From assembly GCF_014646695.1 (NCBI RefSeq), contig NZ_BMNT01000004.1, forward strand, positions 64,563 through 98,202: a stretch of DNA of 33,640 nt, in the 5' to 3' direction. Below the pieces are notes generated by a model. It had not been told where the DNA came from. It ran no database searches and worked only from the letters and a program-made list of their open reading frames with translations. This document shows, piece by piece, positions 16,648-25,792 of the stretch. The number at the start of each line of letters is the position of its first letter. The stretch's first letter is position 1. This DNA comes from Sphaerisporangium melleum (lineage in GTDB: Bacteria > Actinomycetota > Actinomycetes > Streptosporangiales > Streptosporangiaceae). A program made the translations under genes and the position numbers.

Positions 16648-16678
16648 TCACGCCCCCTCTTCGTCTTCCATGCCGTAA
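16328..16678 (+). CDS. Doubtful small Pro-rich protein, perhaps a decaying gene
   Basis: The ATG at 16328 has GGCGGAG just upstream. The first ~60 codons have high G/C third positions and a plausible composition (MTDPNTGEYAGQ, then YLTATPYYPQVTAVHPPG and a Pro/His-rich stretch). After that, third-position GC falls and the protein turns into an Arg/Ser/Pro mixture that overlaps the 3' end of the convergent ATPase gene by 31 bases. This may be the remnant of a longer gene or no gene at all. No family recognised. Confidence 0.25.
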   Translation: MTDPNTGEYAGQAARSGYLTATPYYPQVTAVHPPGAFEIHTPAPAEPPAPDPHPHPRPTPGKRSAPNPSGRPARQMPTRHRPPRLQRSAPSRKIATRRSRRADLIGSHAPSSSSMP

Positions 16679-18171
16679 AGAGTGGGGAGATCGACCAGCA
16701 GCAGATCGGCACGGCGGTCGGACAGCTCCACCAGATCCGGATAGAAGCCGTGCAGGGAGTACAAGGCCAGAGTGGTGGCAGTGGTGTCGTACCCCTGATC
16801 GGCGAGCAGGGTCCGGATGCGCTCCAAGCGTTCCAGGTCACCGGTGCCCCGGCGGGCGGCGGTCGCCTTGGCCTCACCCAGGAGCGCGATCCTCGCACGA
16901 GGCGCCTGCGGGCGCTCACCGGCTGCGAGGGCGACGACGTCGACCTCGTGCTTCGTCCGAGCGGCCTGGTCGGCGACCTCGGTGGTGCCGACCGGTCCGG
17001 GCAGTCCACCGGGCAACAGAGGGTGGGCGTAACGGCGGGTGAAGTCGCGGGCCAGGTCCTCGAAGTGCGGCCCAAGGATCTTGGAGTTGAAGGTCGGGGC
17101 GGCCTGGCGCCACACCGGCTCGGCGAAGCCCTGCTCCACGGCGGCGGCCTGCGGCAGGGTGATGAGCTGGTTGAACCGGATGACGGGGTCGGTCAGCGTG
17201 ATGACCGGGTGCCGGGCACGGAGGATGTCTTCTTCCCGCCGGATGTAGCCGGTGGATTCCAGCACTCCGAGGGGGTGGGCGACGGCGTTGCGTGAGCGTT
17301 CCAGCGCGGCACCGATCTTGCTGGCGGTGGTGGCGCCTTGCGCAATCGCGGTGAGGATGTCGTAGTAGAGCGTGTGTTGCGTGATTCTGGGGTCTTCGCG
17401 CAGCAGGTACTCGGTCTCGGTGCGCGAGTACACCGCCCGGCCCGGATCGAGCAGGGTGCCGGTGAGCCAGGCGTCGAAGCCGTCGTCCGGATGCGGGCGG
17501 CCGGCCACCGGCCGGTAACCGGGAGCTCCGCCGAGCACGGCGTGCACCTTCAGCGCGGTGAGCGGGTCGGTGATCCGCCAGAAGGCCCGGCTGTCCCGAT
17601 AGCCGAAGGCCCCGAGCCGCAGATCGACCACGGCACGGCCCCGTAGCGGCTTGGTCCCCGAGAGCAGCTCGTGCATGACGCTCATCGCGGAGCCGCAAAG
17701 GATCAGCCGCGGGCCTGGACCGGCACCTGGCGGTGCGCCGCGCTGCCGCTCGTCGTAGAGCTGCTGGAGCAGTCCCGGAATCTCGGGCGAGTGCTGGAGC
17801 AGATACGGCAGTTCGTCGATCACCAGCAGAGGGTGCGGCGCCCGGGCGGTCACATCGAGAGCGCTGGACAGGACGTCACGCCAGTCGACCAAGCGCAGAC
17901 TTCCCGGCCTCAGACCGGCGTGGGCGGCGACCGCGTCCGCGAACCGCTGAATCGCGGGCAGCCGCCCTTCCTCCCGGACCGCCGTGACGTACAGGCCGCC
18001 GACCTGCTCGGACAGGGCCTGAAGGAGGTACGACTTCCCGTGCCGCCGCCGCCCGGACACGATGCCGAGCCGCATCGCGGGGTCCGGGTCGGCGAGGAAT
18101 TCCGCGAGCAGATTCCACTCCCGATCCCGATCGACCACATCCTCCGGCTTCTCCGGCAGCCCTTCCCGCAT
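16648..18171 (-). CDS. AAA ATPase (ATPase_2/STAND-like) with C-terminal DUF234, PD-(D/E)XK-like domain
   Basis: A 507-aa protein. Residues ~10-230 form a P-loop ATPase of the archaeal ATPase_2 group: Walker A GRRRHGKS (40-47), Walker B LLVIDELPYLL near residue 117, and a sensor-like LILCGSAMSVM. A winged-helix-like region follows (~270-320: TASKIGAALERSRNAVAHPLGVLESTGYIRRE). The C-terminal ~150 residues match DUF234, with HEVDVV (Asp411) and GEAK (Glu433, Lys435) forming the D...ExK core of PD-(D/E)XK nucleases. The biological role of this family is poorly known; the architecture suggests an ATP-controlled DNA-binding or DNA-cutting protein. The ATG at 18171 follows a GGGGGACGG stretch. The gene lies beside the secretion operon on the same strand, but ~700 bases separate them. 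Confidence 0.85.
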   Translation of the reverse strand: MREGLPEKPEDVVDRDREWNLLAEFLADPDPAMRLGIVSGRRRHGKSYLLQALSEQVGGLYVTAVREEGRLPAIQRFADAVAAHAGLRPGSLRLVDWRDVLSSALDVTARAPHPLLVIDELPYLLQHSPEIPGLLQQLYDERQRGAPPGAGPGPRLILCGSAMSVMHELLSGTKPLRGRAVVDLRLGAFGYRDSRAFWRITDPLTALKVHAVLGGAPGYRPVAGRPHPDDGFDAWLTGTLLDPGRAVYSRTETEYLLREDPRITQHTLYYDILTAIAQGATTASKIGAALERSRNAVAHPLGVLESTGYIRREEDILRARHPVITLTDPVIRFNQLITLPQAAAVEQGFAEPVWRQAAPTFNSKILGPHFEDLARDFTRRYAHPLLPGGLPGPVGTTEVADQAARTKHEVDVVALAAGERPQAPRARIALLGEAKATAARRGTGDLERLERIRTLLADQGYDTTATTLALYSLHGFYPDLVELSDRRADLLLVDLPTLYGMEDEEGA

Positions 18172-18204
18172 CCGTCCCCCATCCCCTACGACGCAATTCG
18201 TCTA

Positions 18205-18210
18205 AGTCTA
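18205..18210 (-). promoter_or_regulatory. -10 box upstream of the AAA ATPase gene
   Basis: TAGACT on the minus strand in a locally AT-rich stretch, 33 bases before the ATG at 18171. A palindrome TTGTACAA lies directly upstream. No good -35 seen. Confidence 0.35.
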
Positions 18211-18316
18211 CTTGTACAAAATTCGCCGCACTGGACTTGGACGGATCTACGCAACGCCGGCCGACCGCCCACGCCGTCGTGCTGAGCGAGCGCGCCGAGC
18301 CGTGGTAAGCGAAGGA

Positions 18317-18883
18317 TTACGGGGCGGGGCGGATGCCGTCGAGGATCATCTGGACGGCGCGTGCGCGCTGGGCGTCGTCGCGGTACACCCCGGCGGTGAC
18401 GGCGAAGACGACGCGTAGGACATCGTCCACATCGACGTCCGCGCGCACGCTGCCCGCTCGCTGGGCGCGCTGGAACAACGGCTCGGCGAACGCGTAGAGC
18501 GCCGTCCGGCTCGACCGGTACGCCTCCGACTCCAGCGGGAGGACGGTGCCGAGCACCTGCTTGGTGGCGAGGTCCTCGACGAACCGGCGCAGCCAGACGA
18601 CCAGCGCGATCCACGGGTCGGGTTCGTCGATCGACTCGCCGAACCGCACGAGCCCGTCGACCAGCCTGAGATAGACGCACTCCATGAGGTCGACCCGGGT
18701 GGGGAAGTTGCGGTAGAGCGTCGCGACACCGACGCCGGCCCGCCGCGCGATCTCCTCCATCGGGACGTCCGGGCCGTCCTGGGTGTACGCCTCCGCGGCG
18801 GCGGCCAGCAGCGCGTCGAAGTTGCGGCGCGCGTCCACCCGCCGTGGGCGGCGCCGTTCGAGCAGTTCCGCCAGGTCCACCAC
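18317..18883 (-). CDS. TetR-family repressor (SbtR-like)
   Basis: A 188-aa protein with a GTG start at 18883 (AGAGG 7 bases upstream). The N-terminal helix-turn-helix is clear: NFDALLAAAAEAYTQ, then VPMEEIARRAGVGVATLYRNFPTRVDLMECVY. The C-terminal helices resemble the SbtR-like ligand-binding group (ALVVWLRRFVEDLATKQVLG). TetR proteins usually repress a divergent neighbour until a small ligand binds. Here the divergent neighbour is the aldo-keto reductase operon, and the 81-base gap between them holds an operator-like inverted repeat. It probably controls itself and the reductase. The ligand is unknown. Confidence 0.9.
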   Translation of the reverse strand: MVDLAELLERRRPRRVDARRNFDALLAAAAEAYTQDGPDVPMEEIARRAGVGVATLYRNFPTRVDLMECVYLRLVDGLVRFGESIDEPDPWIALVVWLRRFVEDLATKQVLGTVLPLESEAYRSSRTALYAFAEPLFQRAQRAGSVRADVDVDDVLRVVFAVTAGVYRDDAQRARAVQMILDGIRPAP

Positions 18884-18913
18884 GAGACACCTCTTGAAGT
18901 GATAATCAGCTTC

Positions 18914-18945
18914 CGGTAATTTGATAGTCGGTCTATCGGTAATTT
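18914..18945. promoter_or_regulatory. Operator-like region between the tetR and reductase genes
   Basis: An inverted repeat GATAG-5-CTATC (18923-18937) is flanked by two direct copies of CGGTAATTT (18914-18922 and 18937-18945). It sits midway between the divergent starts at 18883 and 18965, where a TetR operator is expected. Confidence 0.6.
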
Positions 18946-18964
18946 TAGAGCAGCGAGGGACTTC

Positions 18965-19834
18965 ATGCCCGCGAACACGATCACCATCGGCGGTGACCTG
19001 CGGGTCGGGCGCCTCGGCTACGGCGCGATGCAGCTGACCGGGAAACAGGTCTGGGGCGAGTACCCCGACCGGGAGGGCGGCATCGCGCTGCTGCGGCACG
19101 CCGTCGACGCCGGAGTGACCTTCATCGACACCGCGGACGTGTACGGCCCGCACACCAACGAGATCCTCATCCGCGAAGCGCTCCACCCCTATCCCGAGAA
19201 CCTCGTCATCGCCACCAAGGGCGGATTCGTGCGCGGCGGCCACGACTACTCGACGCTCGGCGCCGTCGGCAACCCGGCCTACCTTCGCCAGTCCGCGCAC
19301 CTCAGTGCCCGACGGCTCGGAGTCGAGCGGATCGACCTGTACTACCTGCACAGCGGTACGGCCACCGACGCCCCGTTCGAGGAGCAGGTCGCCACCCTCG
19401 CCGCCCTGCGCGACGAGGGACTGATCCGCCACATCGGCCTGTCCAACGTGACGCTCGAGCAGTTCCACGCCGCCCGGGCCATCACCCCCATCGCCGCGAT
19501 CACGGCGCGCTACAACGTCAGCGCCCGGGCCGGGGAAGATCTGCTGCGCGCCGCCGAGCAGAGCGGCGCCGTCTTCTCGCCGTGGCACCCGATGCGGTTC
19601 GACCAGGGAGACGACCCGGAACATCTGCGCGGGGTGATGGAGTCGATCGCCCGCCGGTACGAGGCCACCCCGCAGCAGGTCGCGCTAGCCTGGCACCTGT
19701 ACCACTCGCCGGTCACCCTGCCGATTCCCGGCACGACCACCCCGGCCCACCTCGATCAGAACCTGGCCACGGCGCATATCGAGTTGTCGGAAACCGACGT
19801 CGCCACCATCACGGCACTGGCCCAAGGGGCGTGA
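18965..19834 (+). CDS. Aldo/keto reductase
   Basis: A 289-aa NADPH-dependent oxidoreductase of the AKR superfamily, TIM-barrel type. The catalytic tetrad is complete: Asp55 and Tyr60 in FIDTADVYG, Lys85 in IATKGG, His129 in YYLHSG. The C-terminal cofactor-binding motif PIPGTTTPAHLDQN is present. GAGGGA precedes the ATG at 18965. Such enzymes reduce aldehydes or ketones; the natural substrate cannot be told. It is the first gene of a two-gene unit with a metallo-beta-lactamase-fold gene, whose start shares one base with this stop (TGATG). It is probably controlled by the divergent TetR repressor. Confidence 0.93.
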   Translation: MPANTITIGGDLRVGRLGYGAMQLTGKQVWGEYPDREGGIALLRHAVDAGVTFIDTADVYGPHTNEILIREALHPYPENLVIATKGGFVRGGHDYSTLGAVGNPAYLRQSAHLSARRLGVERIDLYYLHSGTATDAPFEEQVATLAALRDEGLIRHIGLSNVTLEQFHAARAITPIAAITARYNVSARAGEDLLRAAEQSGAVFSPWHPMRFDQGDDPEHLRGVMESIARRYEATPQQVALAWHLYHSPVTLPIPGTTTPAHLDQNLATAHIELSETDVATITALAQGA

Positions 19835-20250
19835 TGACCATGACGAAGCTGACCTACTCGGTCTTCGTGACCCCCGCCAAGCCCGCCGTCTCCGACGACC
19901 TGCCCCCGGACGAGGCCCGGCGCATGTGGTCGCCCACCGCCTCGACGCTGATCGCCGGCGAACGCGACGCGGTCCTGGTGGACCCGCTGATGACCATCGA
20001 CGAGTCGCGCGCCCTGGCCGACTGGGCCGCGGCCACCGGCAAGAACGTGACGGCCGTCTTCATCACGCACGCCCATGGCGACCACTTCTTCGGCGCGCCG
20101 GCGATCCTCGACCGCTTCCCCGGGGCCAGAATCGTCGCGGCCCCGAGCGTCGTCGAACGCCTCGCCGCCCAATGGGGGCCGCGCTGGTTCGACGGGTTCT
20201 GGAACCCGCGCGGCGTCCTGTGGAACTCCGCAAAAGCCGTACTGGCCTGA
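19834..20250 (+). pseudogene. Metallo-beta-lactamase-fold hydrolase, C-terminal half missing
   Basis: A 138-aa frame overlapping the reductase stop (TGATG). It begins like a full MBL-fold hydrolase: residues ~34-50 (SPTASTLIAGERDAVLVDPL) and the metal motif HAHGDH at 79-84, then the helix DRFPGARIVAAPSVVERL. It stops soon after WFDGFWNPRG. Family members are usually well over 200 aa, and the distal metal ligands (second His, bridging Asp, last His) should lie in the missing half. The next 174 bases do not resume the domain in any frame I tried by eye. I infer a 3' deletion or early stop. A functional truncated protein is less likely because only half of the metal site is present. Confidence 0.65.
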
Positions 20251-20424
20251 CCCGCCCACCGAACCCTCCGGTGCCGCACCCGGCCCGGACTTCCCAGGAC
20301 TCCAGACCGGCTCACAGGGGCCCGTCGCACCTGCCGAGGATGGGACTCACCTGATCGCCGAGGGCCCGTGGTCCGCGGACTCTCGGCGGGCCGGATAGGA
20401 GGTACCTGTCGGGGTGTGTCCGGG

Positions 20425-21501
<1,077 letters not shown>

Positions 21502-21509
21502 GTTCGCCG

Positions 21510-21515
21510 AGTTTA
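21510..21515 (-). promoter_or_regulatory. -10 box of ychF, probably leaderless
   Basis: TAAACT on the minus strand, 8 bases before the GTG at 21501; no ribosome site is present. Confidence 0.5.
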
Positions 21516-21566
21516 CGGTGCCCCGGCCCCGTTCCTGACACGCGCGGGGGTCGAAGGGCTGGAATC

Positions 21567-23198
21567 ATGCGGGGAATGGACGTCATGGCACTCGCCTTCC
21601 AGCTCGCGGTCGGCCTGGCCGCCGGCCTGGTCATCGGCCTGGCGCTCGGACGCTCCCGGGCGGGCGCCCGCCTCGCCGAGGCCGAGAGCAGGCTCGCGCT
21701 GGCCGAGGCCCGCGCCAAGGCGGCCGAGGAGAAGGTCGCCTACGTCGAGGAGCAGATGGCCCAGCGGTTCCAGACGCTGTCCAACCGGGCGCTGGACGTC
21801 AACAACCTGCGTTTTCTCGAGCTGGCCGAGAGCCGGCTCGCCACGGTCCGCGCCGATGCCGCCGGAGATCTGGAGCAGCGCAGACAGGCCGTGGAGAACC
21901 TCGTCGCCCCGCTCCGCGAGACCCTGGCCAAGGTGCAGGAGCAGCTCCGCGAGAGCGAGACGGGGCAGCGGGTGGCGCAGGCCGAGCTGGGCAAGCAGAT
22001 GGACTTCGTACGGCAGAGCTCCGAGCAGCTCAAGGCGCAGACCGGCGCCCTGGTGCGCGCCCTGCGGCGGCCGGAGGCCCGGGGGCGCTGGGGGGAGCTG
22101 CAACTGCGCCGGGTGGCCGAGATCGCGGGCATGGCGCGGTTCTGCGACTTCGACGAGCAGGCGAGCGCCGCCACCGCCGACGGGGTGCTGCGGCCCGACA
22201 TGGTGGTGCGGCTGGCCGGCGGCAAGAACATCGTGGTGGACTCCAAGGTGTCGCTGGCCGCCTACCTGGAGGCCGCGGAGGCCGCCGAGGCGGGGACGCA
22301 GGAGGTCCGGCTGGACGCCCACGCCCGCCACCTGCGCGAACACGTCGACCGGCTGGCCGCCAAGGCGTACTGGCAGGCCTTCAGCCCCGCCCCCGAGTTC
22401 GTGGTGCTGTTCATCCCCGGCGAGGCGTTCCTGGCCCCGGCGCTGGAACGCGACCCGGGGCTGCTGGAGTACGCCATGCGCCGGCGCGTCCACATCGCCA
22501 CCCCGACCACGCTGGTCACCATGCTGCGCACCGCCCAGTACGCCTGGCAGCAGCAGGCGCTGAGCGACAACGCCCGGGCGGTCTTCGACCTCGGCAAGGA
22601 GCTGTACGAGCGGCTCGGCACGCTGGGCCGCAACGTCGACGCGGTGGGCCGGGCGTTGAGCAGGGCCGTCACCGCCTACAACACGACGGTGGGCTCGCTG
22701 GAGGGCCGGGTGCTGGTGACGGCGCGCAAGCTCAACGACCTCGGCGTGGTGGACGCCCCGCTCCCCGAGCCCGGCCTGGTCGAGGACCTGCCGCGCAGCC
22801 CTTCGGCACCGGAACTCCTCGGCGAGGACGCGTCCTCCGCCGTTCCGGAACCGGATCTCCACACCCCGGACACCTGCCAGGACGCGAGCCCTGCCCCGTA
22901 CCAGGCCACCGGCGCCGACCCCGGCCAGGACGCGGGCGCTGATCCAGAGCCGGTCCCTGGCCTGGAACGGGATGCGGGCTCTGCTGCTGATGGAGATGTG
23001 GGTGTGGCTGGAGCCTCTGACGAGGACCCGGCGGGGACGCGGCCGTGGGGAGCAGGGTGGGCGGGGCCGGAGAGGGCGGGGGTGGAGCGCGGGGACGAGG
23101 CGGACTGTGCACCGTCCCCGCCACCACCTGGTGAAGAGACGGCAAGCCCGTTCCCGGCTTCTCGCGCGAACGGTAAGTTGACCCGAGACTTGTCGTGA
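21567..23198 (+). CDS. rmuC: DNA recombination protein RmuC
   Basis: A 543-aa protein. An N-terminal helix (ALAFQLAVGLAAGLVIGLAL) is followed by a long coiled coil (~30-165), then the RmuC domain at ~165-400: RGRWGELQLRRVAEIAGM, KNIVVDSKVSLAAYLEA, then FVVLFIPGEAFLAPAL and IATPTTLVTMLRT. RmuC proteins are membrane-tethered and have a PD-(D/E)XK-like core; VDSK fits that motif. They limit inversions at short repeats in E. coli. The last ~130 residues are an acidic Pro/Ala/Asp-rich tail not found in typical RmuC. ATGs at 21567, 21576 and 21585 are all possible starts. The stop overlaps the frame of the next gene. Confidence 0.93.
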   Translation: MRGMDVMALAFQLAVGLAAGLVIGLALGRSRAGARLAEAESRLALAEARAKAAEEKVAYVEEQMAQRFQTLSNRALDVNNLRFLELAESRLATVRADAAGDLEQRRQAVENLVAPLRETLAKVQEQLRESETGQRVAQAELGKQMDFVRQSSEQLKAQTGALVRALRRPEARGRWGELQLRRVAEIAGMARFCDFDEQASAATADGVLRPDMVVRLAGGKNIVVDSKVSLAAYLEAAEAAEAGTQEVRLDAHARHLREHVDRLAAKAYWQAFSPAPEFVVLFIPGEAFLAPALERDPGLLEYAMRRRVHIATPTTLVTMLRTAQYAWQQQALSDNARAVFDLGKELYERLGTLGRNVDAVGRALSRAVTAYNTTVGSLEGRVLVTARKLNDLGVVDAPLPEPGLVEDLPRSPSAPELLGEDASSAVPEPDLHTPDTCQDASPAPYQATGADPGQDAGADPEPVPGLERDAGSAADGDVGVAGASDEDPAGTRPWGAGWAGPERAGVERGDEADCAPSPPPPGEETASPFPASRANGKLTRDLS

Positions 23199-23242
23199 GG
23201 CCGGCACGCAGGCCGCGAGGCCCTGGCCCGGAGGGGGCGGCG

Positions 23243-23920
23243 GTGGTGGCACAGGAGCGAGCGCGACCGGGGGTCAGGCTGACCACCCGTGGCGCCGTGG
23301 CGCTCATCTTCGTGGTGACGCTCGCCGCCCGGGTGACCGGCGCCACGCCGGTCATCGGCCTGGCGTTCTGCGCCGCCTGCCTGGCGGGCGTCCTGCTCGT
23401 CCAGCAGCGCGACCTGCTGTCCCTGGTGGTCACTCCGCCGCTGACGTTCTTCGCCGCCAGCCTGGTCGGCACCGTAGCCGGTGCGCTGGGCGCTCCGTCG
23501 CCGCTCCAGGCGTTCGGCCTCGGCATGATCGCCGGTCTGTCGGCCGCGGCGCCGTGGCTGTTCGGCGGCTCGGCCCTCGTGCTGGCCGTCGCCTGGTTCC
23601 GGGGCCTGCCGGGCAACGTGAGCGAGCTGCGCGCCGAGTTGCGCGCCGCCCGCGCCGCCCGGTCGGGTCCGCCCGTCTCCCCCGCCAAGCCCGCCGGCGG
23701 CCATCCCGCTCCTGCCGCCGAACGTCCCGGCACCGATGGTCCGGTCACCGCGGCCGGACGTCCCGCTCCCGCCGCGGAACGTCCGGTCTCCGCCATGGAA
23801 CGTCCCGTTCGGGCGGCCGGGCGGGCGCGGCCGGGGGTCGGGCAGGTCTACGCGCCGGAGCCCGAGGGCTACTTCGAGCCCCGCGTGTACGGGACGCCGC
23901 GCGAAGCGGAAGAGGACTGA
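23243..23920 (+). CDS. DUF6542-type four-helix membrane protein
   Basis: A 225-aa protein. The GTG at 23243 is preferred because GGAGGGGGC lies just upstream; another in-frame GTG at 23195 overlaps the rmuC stop. Residues ~10-115 hold four hydrophobic segments (AVALIFVVTLAARV; IGLAFCAACLAGVLLV; TFFAASLVGTVAGAL; WLFGGSALVLAVAWF) of the small actinobacterial DUF6542 family. The C-terminal ~100 residues are a Pro/Ala/Arg-rich cytoplasmic tail with repeated AAERP motifs, ending EPEGYFEPRVYGTPREAEED. No function is known; the gene keeps its place between ychF and ispH in many actinobacteria. Confidence 0.8.
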   Translation: MVAQERARPGVRLTTRGAVALIFVVTLAARVTGATPVIGLAFCAACLAGVLLVQQRDLLSLVVTPPLTFFAASLVGTVAGALGAPSPLQAFGLGMIAGLSAAAPWLFGGSALVLAVAWFRGLPGNVSELRAELRAARAARSGPPVSPAKPAGGHPAPAAERPGTDGPVTAAGRPAPAAERPVSAMERPVRAAGRARPGVGQVYAPEPEGYFEPRVYGTPREAEED

Positions 23921-23924
23921 AGGG

Positions 23925-24467
23925 GTGCACGCCCCGCCGGCCGGGGTGATCGCGGTGGACGGGCCCTCCGGCTCGGGGAAGACGACGCTGGGGCGCGCGA
24001 TCGCGGCCGAGACCGCGGCCTGCCTCGTCCACATGGACGACCTGTACCCGGGCTGGGAGGGGCTGCTCGGCGGTGTCGAGCGGCTCCTGGAGTGGATCCT
24101 GCGCCCGCGCGCCGAAGGCCGTCCCGCCCGGTGGCGGCGCTATGACTGGACGCTCGAGGCCTACGCGGAGCAGTGGCATGAGGTGCCGGCCTCGGCGCCC
24201 CTGGTGGTCGAGGGCGCGGGAGCGGGCGCGGCGGCGGCGGGCCCGTACCTCTCATCGCTCGTGTGGCTGGAGGCGCCGCCGGACGTGCGCCGCACCCGGG
24301 CGCTGGGCCGGGACGGCGAGATGTACCGCCCGCACTGGGAGCGCTGGGCCCGCCAGGAACGGGCCTACTTCGCCGCCGACCGGGTGCGTGAGCGCGCCGA
24401 CCTGGTCATCGACACCGGCGCGACCTCCGACGCGCTCCCGCTCGCCCTCGGCCTGCTCCGGCGTTGA
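23925..24467 (+). CDS. P-loop nucleoside/uridine-kinase-like protein
   Basis: A 180-aa protein with GTG start 4 bases after the DUF6542 stop (AAGG just upstream). It opens with GVIAVDGPSGSGKTT, a P-loop of the uridine kinase/(d)NMP-kinase type, then VHMDDLYPGWEG, whose Asp-Asp is the usual substrate/Mg site in uridine-kinase-like proteins. WRRYDWTLEAYAEQW and LVVEGAGAG fit the same family. The LID-like part is Arg-rich (RRTRALGRDGEMYRPHWERWARQE). Substrate not determinable. It is probably cotranscribed with rmuC and the DUF6542 gene. Confidence 0.85.
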   Translation: MHAPPAGVIAVDGPSGSGKTTLGRAIAAETAACLVHMDDLYPGWEGLLGGVERLLEWILRPRAEGRPARWRRYDWTLEAYAEQWHEVPASAPLVVEGAGAGAAAAGPYLSSLVWLEAPPDVRRTRALGRDGEMYRPHWERWARQERAYFAADRVRERADLVIDTGATSDALPLALGLLRR

Positions 24468-24635
24468 CCATGTGACCGTAGCCTGCACACCGAACGTCAG
24501 GCGGCAACGGGAACGCCCCACACGGCCACCCCCGTGCCGCACGTCGGGCGACATCCGAGAGGCCCCGCGGCCTTGGGGAGAGCACGTTCCCCACGGTGCC
24601 GCGCATGCCGGTGGGCTGCCGGGAATCGGGCCGTG

Positions 24636-25607
24636 TCAGCGGGCGGCGGAGGCGCGCAGGTCGCGGCGCAGCTCGTGGGGCAGGGCGAAGCGGACGCTCT
24701 CGGGGACCGACTCGACCTCCTGGACGTCGCCGAACCCGCGCTCGGCGAGGTGGGCGAGCACCCCCTCGACCAGCTCCTCGGGCACCGAGGCGCCGCTGGT
24801 GACGCCGACCGTGGTGACGCCGCCGAGCCAGGAGTCCTGGATGAAGGACGCGTCGTCCACGAGGTAGGAGGCGTCGGCGCCGGCGTCCTTGGCCACCTCG
24901 ACCAGGCGCTTGGAGTTGGAGGAGTTGGTGGAGCCGACGACGATGACGAGCTGCGCCTCGCGGGAGATCTCCTTGACCGCCGTCTGGCGGTTCTGCGTGG
25001 CGTAGCAGATGTCGTCGCTGGGCGGGTCGATGAGGGTGGGGAAGCGCTCGCGCAGCCGGGCGACCGTCTCGTTGGTCTCGTCCACCGACAGCGTGGTCTG
25101 GGACAGCCACACCAGCCGCTCGGGGTCGCGCACCTGGACGCGGTCGACGCCGTCGAGGCCGTCCACGAGCTGGATGTGCTCGGGGGCCTCGCCCGCGGTG
25201 CCCTCGACCTCCTCGTGCCCCTCGTGGCCGATGAGCAGGATGTCGTAGTCCTTGGCGGCGAAGCGCTTGGCCTCGTTGTGCACCTTGGTGACCAGCGGGC
25301 AGGTCGCGTCGATCGTCTTCAGCGACCGGCGGGCGGCCTCCTCGTGGACGGCCGGGGCGACGCCGTGCGCGGAGAAGACGACGATCGCGCCCTCGGGCAC
25401 CTCGTCGGTCTCGTCCACGAAGATCGCGCCGCGGTCTTCGAGCGTCTTCACCACGTGGGTGTTGTGCACGATCTGCTTGCGGACGTAGATCGGAGACCCG
25501 TAGCGTTCCAGAGCCTGCTCCACCGCCTGCACGGCGCGGTCGACACCGGCGCAGTAACCGCGCGGCTTGGCCACCAGGACACGGCGGGGAACGGTCTCCG
25601 AAATCAT
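24636..25607 (-). CDS. ispH: 4-hydroxy-3-methylbut-2-enyl diphosphate reductase
   Basis: A 323-aa protein, full length. IspH is the last enzyme of the MEP pathway, reducing HMBPP to IPP and DMAPP with a 4Fe-4S cluster. The three cluster cysteines are present: Cys19 (PRGYCAGV), Cys103 (DATCPLV) and Cys201 (ICYATQNRQ). Substrate residues His48 (HNTHVV), His81 (SAHGV), His131 and Glu133 ([10 protein letters not shown]), and the GSTNSSNS loop are intact. The ATG at 25607 has a -10 box 6 bases upstream. It is divergent from the Ala/Pro/Lys-rich gene, as in mycobacteria. Confidence 0.98.
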   Translation of the reverse strand: MISETVPRRVLVAKPRGYCAGVDRAVQAVEQALERYGSPIYVRKQIVHNTHVVKTLEDRGAIFVDETDEVPEGAIVVFSAHGVAPAVHEEAARRSLKTIDATCPLVTKVHNEAKRFAAKDYDILLIGHEGHEEVEGTAGEAPEHIQLVDGLDGVDRVQVRDPERLVWLSQTTLSVDETNETVARLRERFPTLIDPPSDDICYATQNRQTAVKEISREAQLVIVVGSTNSSNSKRLVEVAKDAGADASYLVDDASFIQDSWLGGVTTVGVTSGASVPEELVEGVLAHLAERGFGDVQEVESVPESVRFALPHELRRDLRASAAR

Positions 25608-25613
25608 GTGCCC

Positions 25614-25619
25614 ATGCTA
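25614..25619 (-). promoter_or_regulatory. -10 box of ispH, probably leaderless
   Basis: TAGCAT on the minus strand, 6 bases before the ATG at 25607; no ribosome site. Confidence 0.45.
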
Positions 25620-25792
25620 TGTGCTCCGGCAATCTCAGGGGGCCATAGGTTCACGTTACGGTGGCACGCACCGTTTTTCTGCTTTCCTATGCTTGAGGCG
25701 TGTGCGACGGCGAAGCCCGTCCGCCCCTTGACCTCAAGCGACCCCGTCTCGTCCGACTGGTCGTCCAATATCAGACCCTGTAGGGAGTCGGC

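Noticed and set aside
18884-19624. Minus-strand extension of the first TetR frame to 435 residues
   Set aside because: The extra part lies antisense to the aldo-keto reductase, and the TetR fold starts just after the GTG at 18883, which has a ribosome site.
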